This document shows positions 52,044 to 64,000 of a DNA stretch of 64,000 nt, piece after piece. Location of the stretch: positions 14,757,208 through 14,821,207 of the forward strand of contig HG738138.1 in the NCBI GenBank assembly GCA_000499405.2. The letters run 5' to 3'. The notes below the pieces were generated by a model. That model did not search any database and was not told the origin of the DNA. It saw nothing but the letters and a program-made list of their open reading frames with translations. The DNA is from Onchocerca volvulus. Taxonomy: Eukaryota > Nematoda > Chromadorea > Rhabditida > Onchocercidae. Position 1 is the first letter of the stretch. Each line of letters starts with the position of its first letter. Both the position numbers and the translations under genes were made by a program.

Positions 52044-52957
52044 AACAAAAACTGCATTTCTTTCCTTTTTTTTTTTTTTTCTTTATTTGTTTTATAGTAT
52101 TTAATGAAGATAATTCGGTTCTCTTTGCACCCCCTCTTTTGTATGAGCCATGTTTCCGAATGCCGAAGTTTTTTTTTTTCCTTTCCCGGAATAATTATGA
52201 GATAACTCGATAATGTGGAGAAATTAATTTCCTCCAGTAGATTGATGTTTCTAGAATTTCCTGGTGGCTAGTGAGGTAGCAGTTTTACAAGTTTCCTAGA
52301 ACTAAAACAAAAAATTTAGTTTGAAAATATGGGACTGGTGAGGTTAAACTTTGATGGTCCTTTCCTGTGACTTATTTGATGAGCAAGACTATTTCAGTCT
52401 TTTAGAAATCAAATAACGTTGAAGTTGAAGATCCGAGATTCCTGCAACGGGTTGTACTTTCGTTTTAATTGCCACTTGCTCATTGTATAAGAAAATTAGT
52501 GTATTTCATATGCTAATGCTTTTTGTATTTGTATTATCTAATCGGAAGTTCTCATTATGTTTTGATAGTCATATTTTTAATATTGCAGTGATTTAATTTT
52601 TTTAATCGAAATTTTGTTAAAACAATAGTCGCTGATTCTGAGATATAATATGTACAAAAATGTAAAATGTGTCATTGAGATAAATTTGTTGCTTTATATG
52701 GAATTATAAAGATTTTGTAAAAAATTAAATAATTGCTGTATATCTTTTTTCCCTGTTGATTTTGTAGCAGAATATCATCTCTGTAAATTGATTTGAGAAA
52801 AAAAAGAAAAAAAGTGTCCAAGGAATCTTATTCTTTCTTCATTATCGTCTTAAATTGTTTCAGATTCAGATACATTTTATATATCGCACCGTTACTGCTA
52901 TTTTTAACTAATTAATTAACAGTTAATCTTTTTTTCTTTGAAGGAGAAGTAGCGATA

Positions 52958-52963
52958 AATAAA
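52958..52963 (+). terminator. Candidate polyadenylation signal of atg-9
   Basis: AATAAA about 0.9 kb after the atg-9 stop; another stands at 53317-53322. I cannot tell which is used. Confidence 0.3.
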
Positions 52964-54273
52964 AACTTGGCTGAATGAGAATAAAATTAAAAAGGATTTG
53001 CGGAATCATTTGTAGTAATTTGTGTAATCAGCATTCCTTTTTTTTTTTTTTTTTTTTTTTTTTCAGGCTTAATTTTGCATTATTCGTCACAATTCTATTG
53101 CATTTTACTTTATCCTTATACACATTGCTAAGCGTGTTTTCATAACTTGTATAGTTATAAATTTATCATGATCATCTTTTTCTTTTTTTGTTTGTTCTTT
53201 ACTTTTGCTTCGTAGAGTGCTAAATCATTCAGTCTTTTCATTAAAATGAAATCTACTCGTTATAACTACCACTTTCAATGTTGCCAAATTCTCAAAGTTT
53301 GTAAATAGAGATTGTAAATAAAGTGCATTGTTTGCCATAATATTTTTTGCTTGTTACTTTGCTGTTAATTCATATATCCACTAACTTTTTTTTCTTTTTT
53401 TTTTTTAAGTTTGGTTTTTGAATTTCTTTTTCATTTTCTTATAGATTATTACGATAGTTAATCGCTAAATAACTTATCGAATCCACTTGGTAATTTTAAT
53501 TTGGCTTAATTATTATGGTGAAATAGCATAGGCATGCATGATATTTTAATTCCTTAGAAAAGGATCATTCCATGGCATTTTTTAATGATTTGTACAATGT
53601 TTCAAGAAAGCATTAGATAATTTCAATTGCTGTGCCGTAAAAACATCACGTCCAGTTTTTATTTACCCTTTAAAACAAATATGATTTAATTACCTATATT
53701 TAGAGGGCAGTCCAACCTTCATTTACAATCGTAAGATGTTCCTTTTAAAATTTAATTTTCATATTTGAATAGTTCCTTCTAAAAGGGATTATGCCGTAAC
53801 ATCCTTTCATGATTTTTTTAACATTTGAATTTGAAATCATTCAGATTTTTTTTAAAAAAGAAATTCTCCTGCCCAAAGAATCTTTAATCCATATTATTTA
53901 TTGTTCGACGAATATTAAATAAGTCATTTTTCACTAAATTCTTATTTAAAGGAAGGTTTTGTCATAAATTTTGCAATAGCTTTCATATTTCAACTATAAA
54001 CAGAGTTTAGTTTCGAAAAAATACTCGAAAAGTATTAGTTCCATATGGCTTATGATCTAAAAAAGGCCTGAAAAAGTGTATCCTAAAAAGTCTAGAAAGT
54101 TAATGAGATTAATTTGACCAAATAGAAGTTTTTATCCTTTAGAACTTATTCAGTAATAATATCAATTATATACCTTTAATATCAATTATAATTTTAATTA
54201 CATGCCGTCTGAAATTTCTTATGTAATGTTTAAGTTATTAGTTGCAGGTTTTTTTTTTTTTTTTTTATTTAAG

Positions 54274-54279
54274 AGAAAA
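54274..54279 (+). promoter_or_regulatory. Candidate spliced-leader acceptor of the RRP36 gene
   Basis: A T-run ending TTTTTTATTTAAG (AG at 54272-54273) lies 19 nt before the first in-frame ATG at 54293. It may be a trans-splice site; if instead it is a cis acceptor, an upstream coding exon would exist that I do not see. Confidence 0.35.
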
Positions 54280-54292
54280 AGAATTGAAACAA

Positions 54293-57200
54293 ATGGAAAA
54301 AACTATGCGACGAACATTTCCGAAGAAATCAATCGTTAATAATAATTCGAATTCAAAAAAAGTAAGGCGGAAGAAAGGGTATCAGAAATATATCCAGTCT
54401 GTATTCGATGAAGATAATACTGATTGTAATAACGATGAAATTGAAGTTGAATTAAAACGACAACCTAAGTAAATGTTGGATTTTTTCATTATTCAGATGA
54501 TTTATTTTTGCCAAATTAAATGATTTATATGATGGTAGCATTTAAGCAAGCTGTATATTTATAAACTACACGAATGAAAGAATAGTCTTTCGAACAAATT
54601 TAAATTTATTAAATATCTATTATCATTTACTGAATTTATTAAGAAAATGTCATGTAAAGCAATATGATCATAGTAAATTTTGTTGGATAAACGTATAAAA
54701 TCTAATTTAGATTATCAATTATGCATAATAAAACTTAAAGTTCACTTAAAATTTTGCAAAAAATAGTTTATAGAGTAATAAATAATTGTGAAAATTAATA
54801 TATTATCTGTTAGTGTTATGTTGTTTAAAGTCAATTTTTTGACTACATCCTGCAAATGATTTCTACAATACACTTGCGGCATTATGGATAAAAAGTTTGA
54901 AATCGATATATATCATTACTTGGCCAGAATATCGGAGATCTATTTAAACATTTAGCATATTATATTTTCGGAGATATAAACTTAATTTTGGATGTATTTA
55001 AACAAACAATATTCTTTCCTGTTTCTTATGTTTGGTAAAGGAAAATTGTGATAATAAAATATTTGACTATTTAATTCAATTTATCCAGTATTTTAACTCT
55101 AACTGATTTATTGATTGGTACATCAGAAGAAAACCATTTGCTATAATAGAATAATTATGACTTCATGAAATTTTAGTAGTACTTCTTAAGTTCGCCTATA
55201 TTGATTATAGTTGTAGAAATTTATTATTTCGTTTCGTAACAGAATAACTATTCAGGAATAGAAAGACGAATAAAGCAAAAAAGAAAGATTTTATCGAGAA
55301 AAATGCAGAAAAGCAGTCAGAAGAATCATGGCTTGCTAAAGAATCTGACTTTAACACTTATGTCTCGGAAGAAAGCGATGGACTTGTTACATGGAATTCT
55401 GATGATAACCAGTAAGTAGAAAAAAAAAGAAAAAATTTTCATTCATTTCAATGATAATCTATTACACTTCAGATAGAAATGGAATTTTGCCTTTTAAGGA
55501 AGGATGAATTCGTTAATTCGAAACAGATTTGAACGCTATCGTTAACTTTCGTTTGCTTCCCTAACTTCCGTTACTGTTTATTTCAAAACTAGAATTAGTA
55601 TAGATTTATGTAGTTAAACCATTATTTACAGTATACTAATCGTTCTTCTTAGTTTATGTCATATTCATATTGAATCCTAAAGCATTTCTCTATAAATGTG
55701 ATTAATGCAGTTCTTGAAATAATTGAAATGTTTTTTATGATTAGAAGCCTTGATTACGAAAAATGCAGGGTACATGAAATAATTCTGCTAATCTTTTTAT
55801 ATCATGCGAATATCAATTGTGTCTTGAAACCAATTTTGAAAATACAAATCATTATTTAGATCCAGTAGTAGAAAGCAAATTTTCAGAAGAAATCGTTCAA
55901 ATGGTCGGAAGGAACAGCTATCAAGCATATCCAGTGAGAGAAAAAGTGAAATCAGTTTCGGTAATGTTCGAAAATCTGAAATGAAAATGAAAGATGACAT
56001 CTCTCCCACAAAGTTTGTCATTTCATTGTATTTTAGTTGTTCATTGATAAGAATCTAATGCAGAATATTCGATTAAAATACCTCAACTAACTAAGCTTCT
56101 TATATGTTTTAACAAATTTAATCCCGTCCGCTGTAAGTAAAATTAAATTATTCTCACTGGGTACCATATCTCGATTTTTAACGATAGTCAGTACATGTGA
56201 TTATAAAAAAGTCCGGAATTGAAGACAGTACCATAATTTTAGTTTATATTAAGATATTTTTATCATTTTTTATCCGGGTATAGATAAAGGTGAGGAGATC
56301 CGCTGTATAATATCATTAATAAAAGATTTCATTGTGTTAGATGCTATCGTACTTTGAATTTTATCCATTTTTAGCGGCATTTATTTATTTTTTAATCTGT
56401 TTTTTAGTAACATAGAACAAGAATCTGACAGACATTCCTCAGACGAAAAACAACCGAGACTTACAGGACCTAAGAAGTCTATTCACAGTATAGCGGCTTC
56501 TGCTAAAAAGCATGAAAAAGCGAATTTCGACAATACAGAATTTCGCGAAGGTATTTCTTTTAGTTTTTTATTTTTCGAAAGGTTTCCAAATTGTTCATTC
56601 GTTTGTTTCATTTGTTCATGTGTGATTACTGCATGTTTTTTTTTTTTGATTAGAAGATTATTTTTTTGCTTGAACCTTCAAAATTAATTCTTTTTAGCCT
56701 GCATTCTTGAAAATGCGAATTAAAAAAATGTTTCTCGCATTTCAGAAATAGCAAAGGTTCCATTAGGCAAGGCAAAACAGCTACAGGAACGATTAGGGAA
56801 GAAATTATTTGACAGGGCGTTCTTCGTTGATGATCCATCATCTAATCTTAGCAAGAAACCGGCCCGAAGGACTTTTGTGGTTTCTTTTTTTTTTACCTTA
56901 GTTTTATTTAGAAATTCCAGTGTATTTGGCTGATTTCAATACAATTTCTCATTAAGAATTTGTCTTAACTTAATTTGTTATAGCAGGAAAGAAAAAAAGA
57001 AAACAGTTTCTTCTGGATATAATGATCAGAGCTCAGAAATAGTATTAAATTTTTAGCTCTCTTCCGAATCTGAAACAGCTTAGTAATTCTGTTTTTCCCA
57101 TGAAGAAATCTTGAATAATTGTAACTTTTTTCTGATTATTTTTTATTTTTCACTTATAATCTTTGTTTGACTTGCAGCGTGAAAATCCAAAAAGGCCGCA

Positions 57201-57442
57201 CGAAGTGTCATCAAAAATACCGGTGTCAAAATTCAGGAACGTATTCGCGAATGAGAAATTGGAAAGACCCATGTAACTTTTGAATCCAATGCATGCTCCG
57301 TATCAATAATGCCTTTTTGCGCTTCAACAATTAAAAAAGAAAAAAATACTTTGAGATGTCCTCTAAAATATGGTCCAGAGAGTTCCGCTAAAACCACTTT
57401 GTTTTACAAAAGAGTGGTTTTATTGAAATCTCTAAAATCTCC

Positions 57443-57473
<31 letters not shown>

Positions 57474-59070
57474 GTTAATAGTAACAAAATAAATAAAATT
57501 TAATAAATTAACTAAATTTTGTTCTTTTTATGATGCTTGTTTTATATTTTTCCAATCTTTAGTCCTTAAAATATTCAGCGATCATATTTAGAACCAATAT
57601 ATATAATAAAGTTCGTCATCCCTAATATTGATTATTTTTTAATGGAAACGATGTACTTTGATATGCCAAGATTAATTTTAAATTTTATTACGCCGTACTA
57701 AAATTCCTAGACGTTAGAACTGCATAATATTAAGACTATGTCTTCATCTATATTGGTAAATAAGATGTTTTGCTAAAAAAATAGAATTCATGAAAGGCAT
57801 CATTATGGTATCACATGACTTGAAATTCAGTATTGCTTTAATTTGCAGTCTGTAATTTTGCTGCAGATTTGATCCTCGATTTGATAATAGATGTGGAGAA
57901 TTTAATGATTATATATATTGCAATAATTATAGTTTTCTAAATGAAATACGTCAGCGAGAGAAAAAGGTATCTTTTCGTGTCTTATGTATGCAACCAGTTA
58001 GTTCCATTTGTTGTCATAAATGATAACGTATGGGTCGTTTTAGAATGGTAGAGTTGTTAACATTAACAATTAAAAAAAAGTTTGTTTGGAAGTTGTAGAT
58101 TTCCAGTTTTTAGTTTCGGGTATACATTTAATCAAAAAAGTATATTCCAGAAAATTTTGCGTGATTTTAAACTTATGAATTTTTTTAGATATTGATGGAA
58201 GAATTGAAAAATGTTACAGAAGAAGGGGATATTAACAGAAATCGATTGAAAGAAGCATTAAGAAAAATGAAAAATCAGGAAAAGTAAGCTTGCATAAATT
58301 TGTTTTAAAAATTCTGGCAATTCTACATATTGATAGCATTTTGGTGGAAATTATTGAAATTTCGATTAGAAATCATTAATATTATTGTTGTCGGTAATCA
58401 TAATTATTCATTATTCTTTTATCTAGATTATTTACCTCAATTTTATTTAATCTTTCTGTGAGAAATGAATCAAAACTTAATATATTTATTGTCTTAAAGA
58501 TTATTTATTTTTAATCACTTAATTATTTCTGCTGCAGAACACAAGCAGATGTTAATCGCCGTAAAGAAATAATCCGTGAAATACGGCTTGAGAACAATGA
58601 ACGCATGTGCCAAGGCTTACCGCCAATTTTCAAGACAAGAGGTTTGTGCATCATATAAATATGAATTTTCAATATCAAACGTCTTTCCATCTATACATTT
58701 TTGATTAAGATATGTTCGTTTTCTACCTATGATAAAAGAGTTGCTTTTTAAATTTTAATAGTTGTTTCTAATATTTCATCCATATTTTTTCAAAAAATTT
58801 CTGTGATTTAAATAATCATTTTCAATTTCGAAATGAATTTAAAAAATAAAAAATATGAATTTGGAAGTAAATGCATCTGAATCAATGCTTATTTTGTTAT
58901 TTCAAGCACAAATTCGGGAACTTGTGTGGCGAAAAAAGTATGATGAATTGAAAGGTGGAAAGAAATTGGAAAAATATCTTCGTCGCAAAACCAAAAAGCA
59001 AGATAAGCGACATGGTATCAGTGGATCAATAAGCTGTAATGATGAAGTAATATTATGCTCAAGTGATTAA
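54293..59070 (+). CDS. rrp36: RRP36-family ribosomal RNA processing protein
   Basis: Ten exons in phase: 54293-54468, 55256-55411, 55860-56012, 56408-56550, 56746-56879, 57178-57272, 57867-57966, 58189-58283, 58538-58641, 58907-59070 (TAA); 439 aa. The last 230 residues carry the RRP36 (DUF947) pattern: VPLGKAKQLQERLGKK, RPHEVSSKIPVSKFRNVF, FDPRFDNRCGEFN, YSFLNEIRQREKK, a Lys/Glu-rich helix, LPPIFKTRAQIREL, then YDELKGGKKLEKYLRRKTKK near the end. RRP36 is a nucleolar factor needed for early cleavages of pre-rRNA leading to 18S rRNA (SSU processome). The first 200 residues are charged, Ser-rich and low in complexity, making it longer than human RRP36 (259 aa). The start is the first in-frame ATG. 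The exon 3 donor (AA/GTTTGT) was chosen because an earlier GTAATG breaks the frame. Confidence 0.9.
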
Positions 59071-60219
59071 ATAATTTGCTGGAATCGAATAGATGTTATT
59101 TTTTCATAATTTCGGGTTTCTTCGGTTTTGCTTTTGATGCGAATTGCGTAAAATAAAGTACACAATTATATTTATCTTTCGAAATTGTATCTTTCATTTG
59201 TCTTCCGGAGTACCGACAATTATTTTTACTAAAATTCAATTGTGTTTTACAATTGAAATCTGCTTATATTTTACTTTATTTTATGTAAGTTTTCAAAATA
59301 CTTGATCCACATATTATTTGTTAATAAAACCATCAAGTCAAAGTTTTTAATTCTTTCCTAGATTGCATATCAATTAATTGTCAATGCTTCTCATCATTGG
59401 TTTAGCCTGTTTTTTTAATTATTCAATTATTGGTTCCGTTCTTGAATTAGCTGCATTTTTTTTTTCTATGAATCTTTAAAATATGGAATTAAAATTCAAA
59501 AAGAATATACAATCTGGAAGGAATATTGTCGAAGCAAGAATTTTTTGCAAATTATTTCGCCGTAAAATACAATGAAGATTGTGTCCTTCCCTTTTCCAAA
59601 TGTCAAATTGAAACTTTTGGGATGAAAAGATTGGCGAATCTGTTTTTCTGAACGATTTTTAAATAATTTTTTTCTTTTGGCAAAGACTTTTTTTTTTGCA
59701 ATTTTGTGATTCATAATTATTTTGTGCAGTTTTATCATTATTTAGATACTTGATTAGAATTCAAAAAACTGGACAAAATTTTCTGACATTAATTTCACAT
59801 AAGTTACAGACAAATTTTAACTCATATATTTTCTCAACATGCAACAAATGATTCAAAAGTAAATTTTATTTGAAATATTTTTGCAGTGATGGTGCAACTT
59901 CGAAGCAAATAAGAAACAATTAATTAATGGAGGATAAACATTTTTTGATGGAAATTTAGACATTTTAGGATAAGGATTTTTTAAATAATTATTCAAAAAG
60001 AAAAAGATTATAATGAAAAAAATTCTGCAAAATGAGTATCTTTTGTTTAATTAGTGTAATTATAATCCATTTGAAAATTTTTCTTCCATTGAAGATAATT
60101 TTTTTTTTTTTTCATCCTTTTTATTGTATTTACTTAATTTGTAAGCAAATTACTTTAATCATTACATGAAATGACACACTGAATAATTCAATGAGACACA
60201 TAATTAATTGGATGAAAAA
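59071..60219. other. Gap between convergent rrp36 and hypothetical gene
   Basis: It holds the rrp36 3'UTR and AT-rich sequence. A minus-strand open frame at 59496-59738 is Lys/Phe-rich and lacks splice context, so I do not call it. Confidence 0.5.
59152..59157 (+). terminator. Candidate polyadenylation signal of rrp36
   Basis: AATAAA lies 82 nt after the rrp36 stop codon, a typical nematode spacing. Confidence 0.6.
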
Positions 60220-61013
60220 CTATAATTTAAAGAATTTCAATTCTAAATATTTGTTTGTTTCACAGTCATGTTGTTTACGGGAACATAACTCAATTACGTA
60301 TTGCAATCTAACCGATATAAAAAATCTGCTCGGATTTGTAAAACGTATCGCATATTTGCAAATAATTGAACCTTGTTCAGGTATTCGTAAACTTACAAGC
60401 GTTATTTTAGGCCGTACAATTTTTTCATAATCATTTTCTATTTTAATGATCGAAAATTCGGTATCGCTGCTTACTGTAAAATGCCATAATAATATTTGCG
60501 AATCTGTTGTGCGAATTCTGAAAAAAAAAATGTTTATGATACAACCGAAAGAAGAAATTCTTCTGTCACTAAATTTTCAATAAATTTTAAAATCTTAAGA
60601 AAAGAAAACAGACAAAGAGAAATAATCAAGAAAATTTTATTAAATAAGCATTTCATATTTTTCTTTTTCATATTCTTTGATTTATTCTTTAAAAAACACC
60701 TTTTTTTCACAGACTTTGCTCTTTTTATTGTTTCTCTCTTGACTTCGACAAAAATTACTTTTTTTTTTTTTCTTAATACAAACTTTTTAATTTCAAATAT
60801 TTGTTTCCTCTTGATTATTTCAGTACAACTTAGTGGAACTTTCCGGAAACCATGTTTTTGCCAAATTAAATCAGAATTATAATAATGTTTAGGTTCTACT
60901 TCAATCGGTTTTTGACATAATGATTCCGGTTTTTCCGCACATCCACTTTCATCACGCCATTCTCCACAAAACATTGTTGGCATGGGTGTAAGAAAAAACA
61001 AAATTTTTGACAT
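60220..61013 (-). CDS. Hypothetical cysteine-containing protein, two exons
   Basis: Exon 1 is 61013-60784 and exon 2 is 60517-60220 (TAG); the 266-bp intron has a GTTTGT donor and a TTTTTTTTTCAG acceptor and the phase fits, giving 175 aa. I do not recognise the family. Seen: MSKILFFLTPMPTM at the N-terminus, possibly a short signal sequence; FCGEWRDESGCAEKPESLC, SLCQKPIEVEPKHYYNSDLI and VPLSCTEIIK in exon 1; LLWHFTVSSDTEFSIIKIEN and VIELCSRKQHDCETN in exon 2; seven cysteines in total. Codon use and composition (Cys, Trp, Pro, mixed polar residues) look coding, unlike the Lys/Phe-only frames around it. A stop codon sits immediately before the chosen ATG and no AG acceptor precedes it in frame. 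It could still be incomplete at the 5' end. It points towards rrp36 (convergent). Confidence 0.55.
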
Positions 61014-64000
61014 TCAAATTTGAATTAAAATAACAAAACAGATAATTCATTTTTCTTCTTTTTTTTTTGGATTAATAATTTTTCAATATTATTTTGCACG
61101 AGCAACAAAGCGATTTTTGGATTATGCTAAAGTATAATATAACTTTACCGGATCATCAGACAATCCAGTAAATCATTCCAAAATACATCTGACTGCAATG
61201 ATTCGAATGTCATGTAATAAATAACTATAAAAAAATAAAATATTTTGTTGAAAATTTTCATATCAGTCACAAGATATTTATTTTAAACTATATAAATTAA
61301 ATTTCATCAAGATTTAATCGTAATTTTAAAAACCAATATACATTATGAGTTGGATACTTTTTCCTTTTCATCTTTTTTTTCTTTTTTCATTCCTAATATG
61401 ATATTTTGTCTTTTTTTAATTTCTATAAATAGATTTTTTCTTTAATTATCAAAATTTCAAATTTTAGAAAAATTTGAAGGACTAAATTTAGAGCAAAGCT
61501 CGTCAGCTAAGAATGGTATTGACAAAATGCTACAATAAGTTACTAACAAAGGATATTTATTAGATTTTAAATCATTAATTCGAGACATACTAATCTTTAG
61601 CGTGGATTTTTCAAGTAACGAATCAAATCCCATCAATATTTCAATTATGCCATCGTAGTTCTCGAATATGACAAGTTGGCGTTACGACATACTAAATAAG
61701 TGAACTGTCCCATTTTTCTTCCAAAAAAAAAAAAATGAAACTTTATTATATTGTTTCAAATCAATCTAGAACTATTTCAAAAGTAAGTATTAATAAGTCA
61801 AAATAATTTTTTTTTTCTTTTAAATTTGATTTGAAAAAGAAAAATCGATTTGTTTTACCAACCAGAGAACGCAGATTAAATGATGAAAAAATAAAAAAAA
61901 TTCTTTTTCAATATTTGTAATAAAAAAAAAATTTTCGAGAAAAGTCTTCAAATGTTCATAATAAAATAATCTTTCGACAACGAATATTCCGATGCATCAG
62001 AATAATACTTGTCTTAAGATATTACGGTAACAAAGCGAAGCGATTATTTTAAAAAGTTAAGTTATTTAATATTTAAGTATAATATGATAATACTAGCCAG
62101 AGCGTACTTTTTATTCGTTGCACTTAGATATTAAGTATCAAATTATTCAATACTCAAGTAACAAGATAATGTTAAATTGTGACTGGAAGGTTAATTGGAA
62201 TATCAAATTACTATATTTAAGTATAAGATGATATTGAAATACAGTTAGATTAGATTTTCTTTCCTAAATGAATTGTAATAATAGATCTTTTTTGCTTCTC
62301 ATTGATTTACTCTATAGATAATCGTTAATCGGAATTAAATTAATCACACAAGCAACGATTAAAAAAAAAAAAAAAAAACAAATTTGAACTGAAATGATGA
62401 GTTCCAAACCAGAAATATCTTCCAAAAATTGAAATTTTACGGAAATAGTTTTAAAGAAATCCTAAAGGAATGAGTTTATTTTCCATATTTTCATCAATAA
62501 AAAAAAATTAACTATGGTTTAATACTATAGCTTAGGTCCCAGTGGATTATTGTAGCTAATATAACAAACAATGAGGATACTGTAACCAAACTAGCGGCAT
62601 AAAAGATTAAATGGATGGTTCTGGAAGTGATATCCAGAAAATAATGCACAAAATTTTGTAAAGTATTGCATAAGATTTCTTTCGAAATAATTTAGATTTT
62701 GAAATTTTCCAAATAGAAAATTAAAATAAAAAAAAATGGTGCAATTATTTTATGTTTATAACAAGAAATGAATCCTCGAATTTTTTTAAAAAAAGTTAAT
62801 ATTCAAAAAAAAGCGAACTATCGAGAGAATGAAAGTTAAAAATTGTAGAGAAAAACAAAAATTATATTGCGTACGATATCGAATTTAATAGCAAACATAT
62901 ATTTCTCGCTTCCATTCACTTAAAGAAATACTTAAATGAAATAGATTTTTATCCATAATTTTTAAATGAAAAAAGCAAAATAAAATTGAATGAATAAAAT
63001 TGATTTCAATTGTTAATATCGCTTCTCAACTTTTTTTTTGAATTTTTAAAAAGCATGTTCTTAAAATTAACTATGTTTAAAGTAAAAAAGCTAATATACA
63101 GAATATCTATTCATTTCCTACACTATTAATGTATTAAAAAGAACAGGAAATTTTTTTATCCGTTTAATTTTATTATTATTGAAAAGAAACTTATTAAATC
63201 AGAAAACATAGCCGAAAAACTTGGTTAATTTTAAATTTTATGAAAAAAATTTTTTTGCACGATTTTAGTCGTAATTAGCAAAGACGTTTTCGAATATATT
63301 GCAAAGCAAATTTTAAAAAAAGTGTTACACATTTTAGCAGTACAGTAATAGTAAGATTAATCATTTGTCCTATCAACAAATAAATAAAAAAGGCCTGAAA
63401 TTATTTGATATTCTCAAAAAATGTCAAAAATTTTGGATGAAAAGAAATTTATACTTAATGCATTGTCAAAAATATATTGAAAACGCATCGGGATGAAAAC
63501 TATTACTTCAAAATTCCTAATTTTATTACTTTAATACCATTTTATTGTTTCAAAGCATGAGCGCGAATGTATTTTTTAAAATGAAATTGAAATTAAAAAA
63601 AAATCAAATGAGATGAACCATTTCTTAATAACAACACTTTATAACAAAAGAAAAAAAAATTCAAAGTGCCATTTGAAATGACCATGGTTCAGCTGTTTAT
63701 TTTGATGTTTCAACTGTAAGTAATAAAAAAAAAAAAAATTTCATCGATTTTCATTTCGAAAATATCAGTGATTTTTTCCTATAATCGACGAATAATTTCA
63801 CGTTATTTTGTTTATTTACTAATCAGTTGCTATTATAATTGGTAAATCGAAAAACTTAATTATTACTTGCCGAATTAATAATGATATATCCAACTAAAAT
63901 AATACATATGCTTTTACTTTAATTCGAAAATTTTCCTTTACATTTTACATTTTATTTCAGTGCCGATTAATTAATATTTGTCATTTTATTTATATACTAA
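61014..64000. other. Right-hand AT-rich region without a supported gene
   Basis: A-runs at 62360-62378 and about 61727-61737, no recognisable exons. Two short coding-like bits are reported as findings only: a minus-strand MTFESLQSDVFWNDLL frame at 61149-61213, and a plus-strand ATG with a GTAAGT donor at 63678-63715. Confidence 0.5.

Larger units (their letters stand above)
52044..54292 (+). other. Gap between atg-9 and the RRP36 gene
   Basis: About 2.2 kb holding the probable atg-9 3'UTR, T-runs near 53039-53061 and 54249-54266, and AATAAA signals at 52958 and 53317. No exon is seen. The two genes point the same way, but the gap is long for an operon. Confidence 0.55.

Noticed and set aside
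60496..60882. 128-codon plus-strand frame
   Set aside because: It is antisense to the two-exon minus-strand gene and is Phe/Lys-rich; a shadow.
1..64000. CRISPR arrays, tRNA/rRNA genes, bacterial or endosymbiont insertions, autonomous transposons
   Set aside because: No regular direct repeats with spacers, no tRNA-like TTCGANTCC cloverleaf by eye, no bacterial-type gene or transposase/reverse-transcriptase motif seen.

Overview
The window looks like nuclear DNA of a nematode, most likely a clade III (spirurid or filarial-type) parasite; the species is inferred, not proven. Evidence: very AT-rich sequence with long homopolymer runs, many short introns with GT/AG ends and T-rich acceptors, and multi-exon genes whose conceptual proteins match animal families and read like nematode orthologues. 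The open reading frames are mostly exon fragments. I assembled the gene models by hand by keeping reading phase across GT-AG introns.

Layout. (1) 1-14915, plus: the 3' part of a Meis/homothorax (UNC-62) TALE homeobox gene, with the homeodomain split by a 9.7 kb intron. (2) 14916-21821: intergenic, between convergent genes. (3) 21822-29153, minus: a ten-exon gene for an unrecognised type I, N-glycosylated single-pass membrane protein. (4) 29919-37124, minus: a complete 18-exon PACS gene (phosphofurin acidic cluster sorting protein), 765 bp upstream of gene 3 on the same strand. (5) 37125-45548: the divergent intergenic region between PACS and atg-9, holding GA/CT tracts, minisatellites and a possible promoter region. 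(6) 45549-52043, plus: a complete 14-exon atg-9 (autophagy lipid scramblase). (7) 54293-59070, plus: a complete ten-exon RRP36-family rRNA-processing gene. (8) 60220-61013, minus: a two-exon cysteine-containing hypothetical protein. (9) 61014-64000: no convincing gene.

Functions are unrelated housekeeping and developmental roles: Hox cofactor, membrane-protein sorting, autophagy, 18S rRNA maturation. There is no sign of a bacterial-style cluster, integrated bacterial DNA, an autonomous transposon, tRNA or rRNA. PACS and gene 3 are the best candidate for an operon: same strand, short gap, and a strong splice acceptor with no visible upstream exon just before the gene 3 start. The most interesting leads are the unrecognised membrane protein, paired stem-loops right after the unc-62 stop, a possible alternative unc-62 terminal exon, and a three-codon upstream ORF whose stop abuts the atg-9 start codon.
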